NCBI GenBank assembly: GCA_021199975.1
Contig: JAJQHF010000100.1
Location: 1 to 18,211 of the forward strand
Direction of reading: 5' to 3'
Length of the DNA: 18,211 nucleotides
From: Candidatus Gastranaerophilales bacterium
GTDB lineage: Bacteria; Cyanobacteriota; Vampirovibrionia; Gastranaerophilales; Gastranaerophilaceae
The translations under genes and the position numbers were made by a program. The notes beneath the pieces were generated by a model, which saw only the letters and a program-made list of their open reading frames with translations, did no database searches and was not told where the DNA came from. Positions 7,327 through 15,195 of the stretch are shown here, in pieces (within the stretch, counting starts at the first letter, position 1; each line of letters begins with the position of its first letter).

Positions 7327-8373
7327 TTATTCAAGCTCCAAAATCTTTTTATAAAGTTCTTTTTGTTTAGATGATATTGAAGAAGGCAGGTTAATTGCAA
7401 TTTTAACGTTAAGATTGCCGTAACCCGAGGTTTTCTTTGGAAGACCTAAATCTTTAAGCCTTAATATTTTCCCGCTTCTTGTTTCAGGAGGTATTTTTAT
7501 TCCTATAATTCCGTGAAGCGTTGATATGTCTTTTTTACAGCCAAGGACAGCTTCTGCGGGGGTAATTTCTACTGTTTTTGTTAAATCTTCTCCTTCTATA
7601 GTGTATTCGGAATCTTTAAATTTAATAATAAAGTAAAGGTTGCCCCGTCTTCCGTAATTATCCTGTTTTCCTTCGCCTTTAAGTCTTATTTTTTGTCCTT
7701 CTTTAACTCCTTTTGGAATTTTAACCGTTAAATTTCTTGTTTTGCTTACAATTCCGGTTCCGCCGCATTCACTGCAAATACTTCCGCCTGATGGACATTT
7801 CAGGCATTTTTCAACAGTATTCATTTTTACATTAATTGCCTTATCAGACATTAAATCTTTTGCGGTTATATTTAAATCTTGAGTAATATCGAGGTTTTCA
7901 TGTTGTTCCGTTTGCGGTTCTTCCGTTCTTGCGGAAGCTCTGCCGTAATTGTTTAAAATATCATCATAAGAAAATCCTCGGGAGGAGGTTCTTCTTGAGG
8001 AGCGCTGTGTTCTTTGAGCGCCGCCCATTAAATCTCCAAAAATAGAACTGAAAAAGTCTGAAAAATCTCCGCCGCCTGAAAAGCCCTGGCTAAAGCCGCC
8101 CTGATTAAAATTAAAACCTTCAAAATCCGGAGGAGGTGTAAAGTTTGCGCCCTGCTGCCAATTTGCACCTAAGCTGTCATATCTGCTCTTCTTCTCTTTA
8201 TCCGACAGCACTTCATATGCTTCATTTATATCTTTAAATTTATTTACTGCATCGGGAGATTTATTTACATCAGGGTGATATTGCCTTGCAAGTTTTCTGT
8301 ATGCAGATTTTATTTTTGCCTCCGTTGCATTTCTTTCAACACCAAGTATTTTATAATAGTCTTTATATTCCAT
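7327..8373 (-). CDS. dnaJ: DnaJ-family co-chaperone with a reduced zinc-binding region
   Basis: The 348-residue Hsp40 stimulates the ATPase of DnaK and delivers unfolded substrates. The J domain (1-67) has YYKILGVERNA, the invariant HPD at 33-35 and the KxRYD end. A Gly/Phe-rich stretch follows (about 72-120), then a Ser/Arg/Thr-rich linker, then the two C-terminal beta domains (about 160-340, including IPKGVKEGQKIRLKGEG). Classical DnaJ has four CxxCxGxG repeats. Here only two CxxC pairs remain, C190/C193 (CLKC) and C200/C203 (CSECGGTG), separated by six residues. One zinc site at most can form. The length is short for DnaJ (about 375) but longer than CbpA (about 306), so a second, standard DnaJ may exist elsewhere in the genome. 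The ribosome-binding site AAGGAG precedes the start. It is divergent from the GHL10 gene, with 142 AT-rich bases between the starts. Confidence 0.9.
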   Translation of the reverse strand: MEYKDYYKILGVERNATEAKIKSAYRKLARQYHPDVNKSPDAVNKFKDINEAYEVLSDKEKKSRYDSLGANWQQGANFTPPPDFEGFNFNQGGFSQGFSGGGDFSDFFSSIFGDLMGGAQRTQRSSRRTSSRGFSYDDILNNYGRASARTEEPQTEQHENLDITQDLNITAKDLMSDKAINVKMNTVEKCLKCPSGGSICSECGGTGIVSKTRNLTVKIPKGVKEGQKIRLKGEGKQDNYGRRGNLYFIIKFKDSEYTIEGEDLTKTVEITPAEAVLGCKKDISTLHGIIGIKIPPETRSGKILRLKDLGLPKKTSGYGNLNVKIAINLPSSISSKQKELYKKILELE

Positions 8374-8515
8374 ATTAAAATCTCCTTAATACAATAATAA
8401 TATAAAATAATACTGTTTTACGTATAATTAATGTTTTTTTAATTATGTTATTTTTTTTATAAATTATTTATTTAAAGTTATTAACAAATCTTTTGTTTTT
8501 TATTATCATGTTATT

Positions 8516-10561
8516 ATGAAAAAAATTACAGGGATTTTGGTATTATTATTTATTTTTATTCAGCTTGAAGTATGTGCTGATACACTTGTTAATGATAATT
8601 TTAAACAGAATATAAATCCTAAAATTTCTATGCAGACAGATACTTCCAATAATCCTGAATATATGTATGCTGAAAACTTAACTGAGCAGAACGGCTCAAA
8701 CCAAATAGAATTAAATGAAAAAGTACTTAATTATGCGCTGTTTCCCTTAAAACCGCTTATTCATGAAGAACAGGAAAGTATAATTTATCAAGAGAGCCAA
8801 AGGTCTGTTAATGCAATTAATCCGAAAAAAGAAGGCAGTGTAAATTCTTATTATCCGGGGTTAAGAGGTCCAAATCAGCTCATTATATATACACCTTCTT
8901 ACGGGTTAAGAACGGGTACAAATGAATTCGGAACGGAAGCTATTGTTGAAAAAAATATGGTTGTCGGTTTAAACGGAGCCGACTCTATTATTCCAAAAAA
9001 CGGTTTTGTTGTTTCAGGACACGGAAGTGCAAAAAATTGGATAAATAAAAATCTTCAAATAGGTTCAAAAGTCTATATTGATTATCAAAATAAATTTATT
9101 AAAGTTTTTTTGACCCCCGAGAGTTTGGTCTTTGCCGCAAAAGAAAAAATTAAAGAAGTTAACGGTTTGGTTGAATATTATAGAAATCTTGATATTTTAT
9201 ACAACGATAAAAAGGCAAATGCGTGCTTGGAAGCATCAAAAGAGTCACTGAGAAATGCGGAAAAAAAGCCTGAAAAAACGCAGGCTTACATAAATGATGC
9301 AATGTCTTCACTGGATGATGCAATAAAAAATGCAATACCTTATAAAAGCAATGAATTAAAAGGTATTTGGCTCAGACCTGTTGAAAAATCACCCGAACAA
9401 ATAGAAAAGACACTTGAAAGAGTTCAATCGTCAGGTATTACTGATATTTTTCTTGAAACGTATTTTCACGGCAAAACGATTTATCCAAGCAAATTTTTAA
9501 AGGATTGCGGAGTAACTTCACAAAGAGAAGAGTTTGTCGGTTTTGACCCTTTAGAAGTGTGGATTGAAGAAGCACACAAACGAAATATGAAAATCCAGGT
9601 TTGGTTTGAGAGCTTTTATGTGGGTAATGATAATCCGCAGTTAAATCCGGAACATGTTTTAAGTGTATATCCTTCTTGGGCTAATAAGAGATTATTAAAT
9701 TACGAATCGGAAGAGCCTGTTCCTTCTTTGTCGGAACATAACGGTTACTTCCTTGACCCTGCAAATATTCAGGTTCAAATTTATTTATCGGGTATTATTG
9801 AAGAAATAATTACAAATTATAAAATAGACGGTATAAATCTTGATTATATAAGATATCCTCAAACTGTTGACCCTTCTTATTCAAACTATGTTATGACAAA
9901 TTGGGGATATACAAAAACCGCAAGAGAAGAATTTAAAGAGTTATACGGTATTGACCCGGTTGAAATTACTTATGCCTCAACTGAATGGGATTTATGGTGT
10001 TTGTACAGACAAAACCAAATTTCTAAATTTATAAAAAATGTAAAAAATCTTACAAATAATACTAATATACTGTTAACAGCAGTAATATTTCCTGATTTAA
10101 AAAAATCAAAAACAACAAAAATGCAAAATTGGAAAGATTGGTCATTAAATAATTATATAGACGGATTTACCCCTCTGCTTTTAACAGGAAACCAAAATAC
10201 AGCGGTAATGCTGCTTAAAGAGGTTGTTAATAACACAAGCCCCGTTACAAAAATATATCCCGGTCTGTTTGTTACTTTTATGGGCGGATCGTTTGAAGAT
10301 TTGCTTATCCAAATACACAAAACAAGAGAATTTAATTCAAAAGGTGCCGTAATTTTTGATTATGCGCATTTAAATGATACATATATTGATGCTTTAAATA
10401 CAAGAATATTTAACAAAAGCTATGATACAAGGGATAGTAAGGGTTTGAAAAATAAAGAATTTAAACTAAGAGAGCCTAAAGATTATAAGCCTGAAGTAAA
10501 ATACGAAAAAAAGAAGCAAAAAAATAAAAAATCGAGGAGAAAAAATAATGACAATGATTAA
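8516..10561 (+). CDS. Secreted GHL10/YngK-type glycosidase-like protein, two domains
   Basis: The 681-residue protein starts with a Sec signal peptide (MKKITGILVLLFIFIQ, likely cut after VCA). After a variable Asn/Glu-rich part, residues about 120-200 resemble the end of phosphodiester glycosidase (NAGPA-like) domains, with PKNGFVVSGHG at 160-170. A helical linker of about 70 residues (205-275) follows. From 282 (KGIWLRPVEKS) to about 620 is a TIM-barrel domain of the glycosyl-hydrolase-like 10 family (GHL10, DUF187, YngK type). It has IQVWFESFY near 360 and the family motif D438-GINLD443-YIRYP. The last 25 residues are strongly basic. The enzyme should act on an envelope or external glycan; the true substrate is unknown. 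No Shine-Dalgarno is visible at 8516. Its end overlaps dapF by 14 bases, a sign of translational coupling with a cell-wall precursor gene. Confidence 0.87.
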   Translation: MKKITGILVLLFIFIQLEVCADTLVNDNFKQNINPKISMQTDTSNNPEYMYAENLTEQNGSNQIELNEKVLNYALFPLKPLIHEEQESIIYQESQRSVNAINPKKEGSVNSYYPGLRGPNQLIIYTPSYGLRTGTNEFGTEAIVEKNMVVGLNGADSIIPKNGFVVSGHGSAKNWINKNLQIGSKVYIDYQNKFIKVFLTPESLVFAAKEKIKEVNGLVEYYRNLDILYNDKKANACLEASKESLRNAEKKPEKTQAYINDAMSSLDDAIKNAIPYKSNELKGIWLRPVEKSPEQIEKTLERVQSSGITDIFLETYFHGKTIYPSKFLKDCGVTSQREEFVGFDPLEVWIEEAHKRNMKIQVWFESFYVGNDNPQLNPEHVLSVYPSWANKRLLNYESEEPVPSLSEHNGYFLDPANIQVQIYLSGIIEEIITNYKIDGINLDYIRYPQTVDPSYSNYVMTNWGYTKTAREEFKELYGIDPVEITYASTEWDLWCLYRQNQISKFIKNVKNLTNNTNILLTAVIFPDLKKSKTTKMQNWKDWSLNNYIDGFTPLLLTGNQNTAVMLLKEVVNNTSPVTKIYPGLFVTFMGGSFEDLLIQIHKTREFNSKGAVIFDYAHLNDTYIDALNTRIFNKSYDTRDSKGLKNKEFKLREPKDYKPEVKYEKKKQKNKKSRRKNNDND

Positions 10562-11393
10562 TTTCACTAAAATGCAAGGGCTTGGTAATGATTTTGTTAT
10601 TCTTGATTATGAAGAATATAAAAGAACACAAAAAAGCCCTTCTGAACTTGCGGTAAAACTATGCGACAGACATTTCGGCATAGGCGCTGACGGCTTAATT
10701 ATTGTCAATCCGGATACAAAAGATACGGATATCGGTTGGATTTTTTATAATTCAGACGGCTCAATCGCTCAAATGTGCGGCAACGGTATAAGATGCTTTG
10801 CAAAATATGTATATCAAAAAGGTTACGTAACTAAAAAAGAATTTTCAGTTGAAACAAAAGCGGGAACTATTATTCCTAAAATTTTAGATGACGGCAGAGT
10901 AAGAGTTAATATGTCAAAACCGATTTTAGAACCTGCTAAAATTCCCGTAAAAACCGCTGATAATCTGAATTTTGATATTAAAGTTTCAGATAGAACATTT
11001 AAGGCAAATGCTGTCAGTATGGGAAATCCTCACTGCGTAATTATAACGGAGGGAAATACAAAAGAATTGGCTTTAAAATACGGGCATGAAATAGAAACGC
11101 ATCCTTTGTTTCCCGAAAAAACAAATGTTGAATTTATAAAGGTACTTTCAAAAAATGAAATAAATCTGGATGTGTGGGAAAGAGGCTGTGCAATTACATT
11201 AGCTTGCGGAACAGGCGCTTGTGCAAGTGTGGTTTCTGCAATTTTAAACGGTTTATGCTCAGAAGAGGTTAAAGTAAATCTTCCGGGCGGCAGTCTTATT
11301 ATTAATTGGAAAGGCTCGAATAAAGATACAAACTACGATATTTTTATGTCAGGTAATGCGGATTATTCTTTTACAGGAATAATTAATTTATAA
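10548..11393 (+). CDS. dapF: Diaminopimelate epimerase DapF
   Basis: DapF interconverts LL- and meso-diaminopimelate without cofactor, supplying lysine biosynthesis and the meso-DAP of peptidoglycan. The 281-residue protein has the family opening FTKMQGLGNDFVILD. The two catalytic Cys are in place: C77 in QMCGNGIRC and C220 in LACGTGACAS. In the second motif the order is ERGCAITLACGTG, so the Glu found in enterobacterial ERGAGET is Ile; plant and cyanobacterial enzymes also lack that Glu (GAGPT type), so loss of activity is not implied. The start at 10548 is chosen because GAGGAG lies eight bases upstream; an ATG two codons later is too far away. It overlaps the GHL10 gene by 14 bases and is probably translated from the same mRNA. 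No terminator is seen in the 111 bases after it. Confidence 0.97.
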   Translation: MTMINFTKMQGLGNDFVILDYEEYKRTQKSPSELAVKLCDRHFGIGADGLIIVNPDTKDTDIGWIFYNSDGSIAQMCGNGIRCFAKYVYQKGYVTKKEFSVETKAGTIIPKILDDGRVRVNMSKPILEPAKIPVKTADNLNFDIKVSDRTFKANAVSMGNPHCVIITEGNTKELALKYGHEIETHPLFPEKTNVEFIKVLSKNEINLDVWERGCAITLACGTGACASVVSAILNGLCSEEVKVNLPGGSLIINWKGSNKDTNYDIFMSGNADYSFTGIINL

Positions 11394-11445
11394 AAAACAT
11401 TAATTCTTTATATGCTGAAACTCGTTTAAAATGATAAAATTGGAT

Positions 11446-11474
11446 TTGACAAAGAAATATATAGAAATTAAAAT
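11446..11474 (+). promoter_or_regulatory. Strong sigma-70 promoter of the NTase-kinase gene
   Basis: A perfect -35 TTGACA (11446-11451), an exact 17-base spacer and TAAAAT (11469-11474, five of six) form the best promoter match I see in the window. Transcription would start near 11481, about 25 bases before the coding start. It indicates that the downstream gene is expressed apart from dapF. Confidence 0.7.
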
Positions 11475-11504
11475 TTAATTGTTTGGATATAATTAGAAAA
11501 AGAT

Positions 11505-13352
11505 ATGATAATGCCCGAAATTAACCTGTTTATTATTTGGGATAAAGCAAGAAATAAAGAAACCGAAATTTTGAAAGAAATAAAAACTACCTTTCAAATA
11601 CTTGAGGTCTACGAAATTGAATGGGATAAACGCTCCTTTAAAAATTGTCTTGAGCGATTTTATTGTGAAAAAATCAGAAAGAAAATAAAAAAAATTGGAA
11701 CCGGCAAATTTTTGGCGGTTACTATATTGGATAATAGTCCTGAATATGGTTATGAAGAAACTTTAAAGGGTTATGAAAAAGTAAACAGAAAGGTTTTACT
11801 CTTAAAAAAGAAACTAAGAAAGCTTACCGGCGGTGGTTATAAAATTCATGCAGCAAATAATTGCGAAGAAGTTGGCAAAAATCTTATTTTCCTGTTAAAC
11901 AAATCATACTCAGAATATTATAAATACGCTTCAACTAAGGTGTTTGATGGAGCTTACCAATATATAAATAAGTCACAGCTGCCTCTTGGGCTTTATTGTT
12001 GGAATAATTTAAATGAAATTTTCAGAATTTTAAACAGTTCTTGTAAATATGTTGTTCTCCGGGGTTTTGAAGATATGACTGAAAACGGAGATATAGATTT
12101 ACTTGTAGATGATTTTCAAAAAGTAAAATATTTGTTAAATGCAAAGGTTGTATATAAACAAAAATACAGATGTCAGGTTAAAACTAAAATTGCAGATAAG
12201 CTCGTATTTTTTGACCTGAGAAGCATTGGTGATGATTATTATTGCGAAAAATGGGAAGAGGATATTCTTAATAACAGAATTTATGATGAAAGAGGATTTT
12301 ATACCCCGGATAAAGAAGATTTATTAAATACCTTAATTTATCATTCTATTGTTCATAAAAAAACAGTTCCGCATAAGTACGATGAACTTTTAAGTAAATT
12401 ATCAATTGAAGTCTTAAATATAAAAATTGAAGAAGTTAAAAATCCATACGATATATACAACCGTATTTTATCAGATTATATGGATAAAAATGATTATTAC
12501 TTTGTAAAACCTTCAGATAAAAAAGTATATTATAACGAAACTAAAATAAAAAAATCAAATTGGTTAAGACTCCTGAATAAAAAATACGGATTTGAGAATA
12601 TAGAAACATATCAGGTAGATAAAAAACCAAGTTCGGGATTTGAGTTTTTCTTTATAGCGGATTATCAAAATAAAAAGGTATTCTTAAAGTGCGGTTCAGG
12701 CAATTTTTATGCAAAGAAAGAATATAAAATAATAAAATATCTGCATAGTCAAAATTCTGTCTATTTTGTTGATTCTATTATGTATAGAAATCTTTCTGAT
12801 AACAGAATGTTTTTATGTATTGAATGTATACAAGGAACAAATCTTTCGGATGAACTTATTAAAATGACTTCGGGTAAGAAATTAAATAATATGTTTAATT
12901 CTTTATATGAAATCAGCGAAATTTTATTTAAGAATAAATTTATACACAGGGATATAAATTATTCAAATTTAATGGCAGAAGAAGATGGAACAATACATCT
13001 TATTGATTTTCAGCATTTGGTAGGCGGGGAATTTAAAGAAAATTTTGAAAATATAGATTTCCCTAAGAAGTTAAACGGTACAAATAAGCGTTTAAGACCG
13101 TTTGTTTATGTTTGGGATGATATGTATTCAATCTACAATATTCTGATAAAATTTGACGGAAGCCAAATTAAAGACTATGATGTGAAAATGGCAGCTCTAA
13201 AGTCAAAAATAGGAAAACAAAGATATTTTTTCTTTGATAACAAGTTTCCTTTACAATCATATTTGCATTTTAAAAGTTTGATATTTTTTAAAATCCTTAA
13301 TTCTATATTTAAACCTTTTAGAAAGTTTATAATAAAAAGAACATGTTGCTAA
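11505..13352 (+). CDS. Nucleotidyltransferase-like plus protein/sugar-kinase-like fusion, 615 aa
   Basis: Three parts can be seen. Residues 1-140 form an alpha/beta domain without a name I can give, with a striking LTGGGYKIHAANN at 107-119. Residues about 150-290 resemble the nucleotidyltransferases of polysaccharide loci: KYVVLRGFEDM, then G195-D196-I-D198-LLVDD, and LLNTLIYHSIVHK. Residues about 380-560 form a kinase-like fold with K395 (VFLKC), E406, the catalytic loop H481-R-D483-INYS-N488, and D501-F-Q in place of DFG. All essential kinase residues are there, so phosphotransfer (to sugar, lipid or protein) is plausible. There is no signal peptide or clear membrane segment; the end is basic and aromatic (KPFRKFIIKR). 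A role in capsule, teichoic-acid-like or lipopolysaccharide assembly is inferred, but no other polysaccharide gene is in the window. Starts at 11505 and 11511 are equally weak in ribosome binding. Confidence 0.82.
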   Translation: MIMPEINLFIIWDKARNKETEILKEIKTTFQILEVYEIEWDKRSFKNCLERFYCEKIRKKIKKIGTGKFLAVTILDNSPEYGYEETLKGYEKVNRKVLLLKKKLRKLTGGGYKIHAANNCEEVGKNLIFLLNKSYSEYYKYASTKVFDGAYQYINKSQLPLGLYCWNNLNEIFRILNSSCKYVVLRGFEDMTENGDIDLLVDDFQKVKYLLNAKVVYKQKYRCQVKTKIADKLVFFDLRSIGDDYYCEKWEEDILNNRIYDERGFYTPDKEDLLNTLIYHSIVHKKTVPHKYDELLSKLSIEVLNIKIEEVKNPYDIYNRILSDYMDKNDYYFVKPSDKKVYYNETKIKKSNWLRLLNKKYGFENIETYQVDKKPSSGFEFFFIADYQNKKVFLKCGSGNFYAKKEYKIIKYLHSQNSVYFVDSIMYRNLSDNRMFLCIECIQGTNLSDELIKMTSGKKLNNMFNSLYEISEILFKNKFIHRDINYSNLMAEEDGTIHLIDFQHLVGGEFKENFENIDFPKKLNGTNKRLRPFVYVWDDMYSIYNILIKFDGSQIKDYDVKMAALKSKIGKQRYFFFDNKFPLQSYLHFKSLIFFKILNSIFKPFRKFIIKRTCC

Positions 13353-13387
13353 TTGCTTTTAATTCAAACATATATTAATATCAAATT

Positions 13388-14338
13388 ATGAATATTTTAC
13401 GGATAAAAGACCTGAATTTAGTATTTCACTCCAATGGAGAAGATTATCAGGCGTTGTATAATGTAAATCTTGAATTGGAGAAAGGAGAAATGCTTGCTAT
13501 TGTCGGCGAATCAGGCTGCGGCAAAACAATAACGGCTATGTCCGTATTAAGACTGCTTGCTCCGAATGCTAAAATAACATCAGGAGAAATAATATATGAT
13601 AATCAAAATCTTTTAACGCTGACAGAAAGACAAATGCAAACGATAAGAGGGAAAGAAATTGCGTTGGTTCCGCAAGACCCGATGACTTCATTAAATCCTT
13701 TATACACAATAGGCTCACAGCTTTTAGAAGTTATTGAATTGCATCAAAAAATAAAAGGAGATGAAGCCGTAAGGCGTGCTGTTGAGGTTTTAGACGAAGT
13801 AAAAATTCCAAATGCAAAGGAGAGGCTAAAAGCGTATCCTCACGAATTTTCAGGAGGAATGAGGCAAAGGGATATTATTGCAATGGCAATTGCCTGTAAA
13901 TCTAACATTATTATAGCTGATGAACCGACAACTGCATTGGATGTCACGGTTCAAGCCCAAATTATGGAATTATTAAAAGAAATTCAAAAGAACTCAGGCA
14001 CTTCTTTTATACTTATTTCACATGATTTTGGACTTGTGTATGAAACAGCGGACAAAACGGCTGTAATGTACGCAGGACACGTTGTTGAAAAATCTTCAGC
14101 AAAAGAAATATTTGCATTCCCAAAACATCCGTATACAAAAGCATTGTTAGAAACATTACCTGACTTTAACTCAAAACGGCTTGAAGCAATTGAAGGTCAG
14201 CCGCCATCCATAAAAGATAAATTTACGGGCTGTCCTTTTGAACCAAGATGTAAGTCAAAAATGGAAATATGCAAAACCATAGAACCGGACTGTTATAAAG
14301 AAGGCAATGCTTGCGTTTCATGTTTGCTATATAGATAA
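13388..14338 (+). CDS. oppD: Oligopeptide/dipeptide ABC transporter ATPase, OppD/DppD type
   Basis: This 316-residue ATPase would energise a peptide (or similar solute) importer at the inner membrane. It has Walker A GESGCGKT (40-47), the Q-loop VPQDPMTSLNP typical of the Opp/Dpp group, the signature FSGGMRQRD (154-162), Walker B IIIADEPTTALD with D178-E179, and the H-loop SHD. The C-terminal oligopeptide-transporter domain carries C282, C288, C295 and C302 (CPFEPRC-x6-C-x6-C), the [4Fe-4S]-type cluster of OppD/DppD. The signature ends in Asp where Val is usual. No permease, binding protein or second ATPase is adjacent, so the partners must lie elsewhere. There is no clear ribosome-binding site at 13388. 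The spacer after the NTase-kinase gene is only 35 bases, so it may share that gene's promoter. It is convergent with the thioredoxin gene, seven bases apart. Confidence 0.92.
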   Translation: MNILRIKDLNLVFHSNGEDYQALYNVNLELEKGEMLAIVGESGCGKTITAMSVLRLLAPNAKITSGEIIYDNQNLLTLTERQMQTIRGKEIALVPQDPMTSLNPLYTIGSQLLEVIELHQKIKGDEAVRRAVEVLDEVKIPNAKERLKAYPHEFSGGMRQRDIIAMAIACKSNIIIADEPTTALDVTVQAQIMELLKEIQKNSGTSFILISHDFGLVYETADKTAVMYAGHVVEKSSAKEIFAFPKHPYTKALLETLPDFNSKRLEAIEGQPPSIKDKFTGCPFEPRCKSKMEICKTIEPDCYKEGNACVSCLLYR

Positions 14339-14345
14339 TTAAAAT

Positions 14346-14651
14346 CTACTGTAAATAGCTAAGAAGTGTATTTAAGAGTTCATATTTTGTTTTATAACCT
14401 AAAAAATTTCCGATTAAATTTCCGTTTTTAAATAAAAGAAAAGCAGGGAATGCAGTTATTCCAAAACGGTTAACCAGTGAAGGATTTTTATCAGGATCAA
14501 CCTCTCCTATCCAGATATTTTGGTCTGCAATTTCTTGTAAAATCGGTTTTTGTTTTTGGCAGTACCCGCACCAAGATGCGGTAAATGCCACAAATTTGAT
14601 ACCGTCTTTTATATTTTCATCAAAATTATTTTCATTTAATTCCTGTATCAT
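14346..14651 (-). CDS. Thioredoxin-family protein, WCGYC active site
   Basis: The 101-residue single-domain thioredoxin fold has the redox pair C28/C31 in SWCGYC, the cis-Pro loop AFPAFLLF and the late Gly of the fold (GNFLGY). There is no signal peptide, so it acts in the cytoplasm. The active-site Tyr in place of the Pro of WCGPC changes the redox potential and separates it from housekeeping TrxA, so a specialised partner is likely. I start it at 14651 because AAGGAG lies seven bases upstream; an in-frame ATG 13 codons earlier has no ribosome-binding site. It follows trhP and the YqeG-type gene on the same strand after a 74-base gap, with a possible operon link. It ends seven bases from the convergent ABC ATPase gene. 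Confidence 0.9.
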   Translation of the reverse strand: MIQELNENNFDENIKDGIKFVAFTASWCGYCQKQKPILQEIADQNIWIGEVDPDKNPSLVNRFGITAFPAFLLFKNGNLIGNFLGYKTKYELLNTLLSYLQ

Positions 14652-14725
14652 ACTAATCTCCTTTTTTATAAAGATTAAAATATCATACAATAAATTAAAT
14701 CCCCTTAATTAATTGATTAACAGGA

Positions 14726-15139
14726 CTAATTTTTTATAACAAGTCTTTCTAATTTTCGAACAAAACGTGTAGGCTTATTTTCCGTTTCTTTTGTAATAGA
14801 ATCGACAAGGATTGTCTTTGCCCCTAATAATTTGCCTGAAAGAATATCCGTAAGGGGTCTATCCCCTATAACAACCGTTTCACATGGTTTTATATTAACA
14901 GATTTTAAAAACTTACGCATTTTCTTAGGTGAAGGCTTATTTGCATTACCTATTACGGGAAAATCAGATATAGATTGAACTTTATCTATATAGTCCTTAT
15001 TTTTATTATTGCTTATAATTGCAATAACAAAATTTTGTTTTAAACTTTCAAATAATTCTTTTACTTTTTCAGGGTATTCACCTGATTTAGAGGGCATTAC
15101 AGTGCTGTCTAAATCGAATAAAACCGCATTTATTCCCAA
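14726..15139 (-). CDS. YqeG-type HAD phosphatase (subfamily IIIA), start uncertain
   Basis: The protein has the HAD core: FDLDST with nucleophile and acid D9/D11, motif II IISNN, the conserved Lys in NKPSPKK, and motif III GDRPLTDILSG. The C-terminal part ends RFVRKLERL as in YqeG proteins, whose substrate is unknown. The span given uses TTG at 15139 (137 residues). The frame stays open further upstream and encodes about 21 more residues that fit the family N-terminus (LKPDYNLNSLFDID). It begins at an ATA at 15202 that overlaps the trhP stop by seven bases, and would give 158 residues, the usual family length. No ATG, GTG or TTG exists between the upstream stop and 15139. Either an ATA start, coupling to trhP, or a recent start-codon mutation is involved. 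Confidence 0.85.
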   Translation of the reverse strand: MGINAVLFDLDSTVMPSKSGEYPEKVKELFESLKQNFVIAIISNNKNKDYIDKVQSISDFPVIGNANKPSPKKMRKFLKSVNIKPCETVVIGDRPLTDILSGKLLGAKTILVDSITKETENKPTRFVRKLERLVIKN

Positions 15140-15195
15140 GGATTTTATTTCTGTAAAATCTATATCAAATAAAGAATTTAAATTATAATCAGGTT

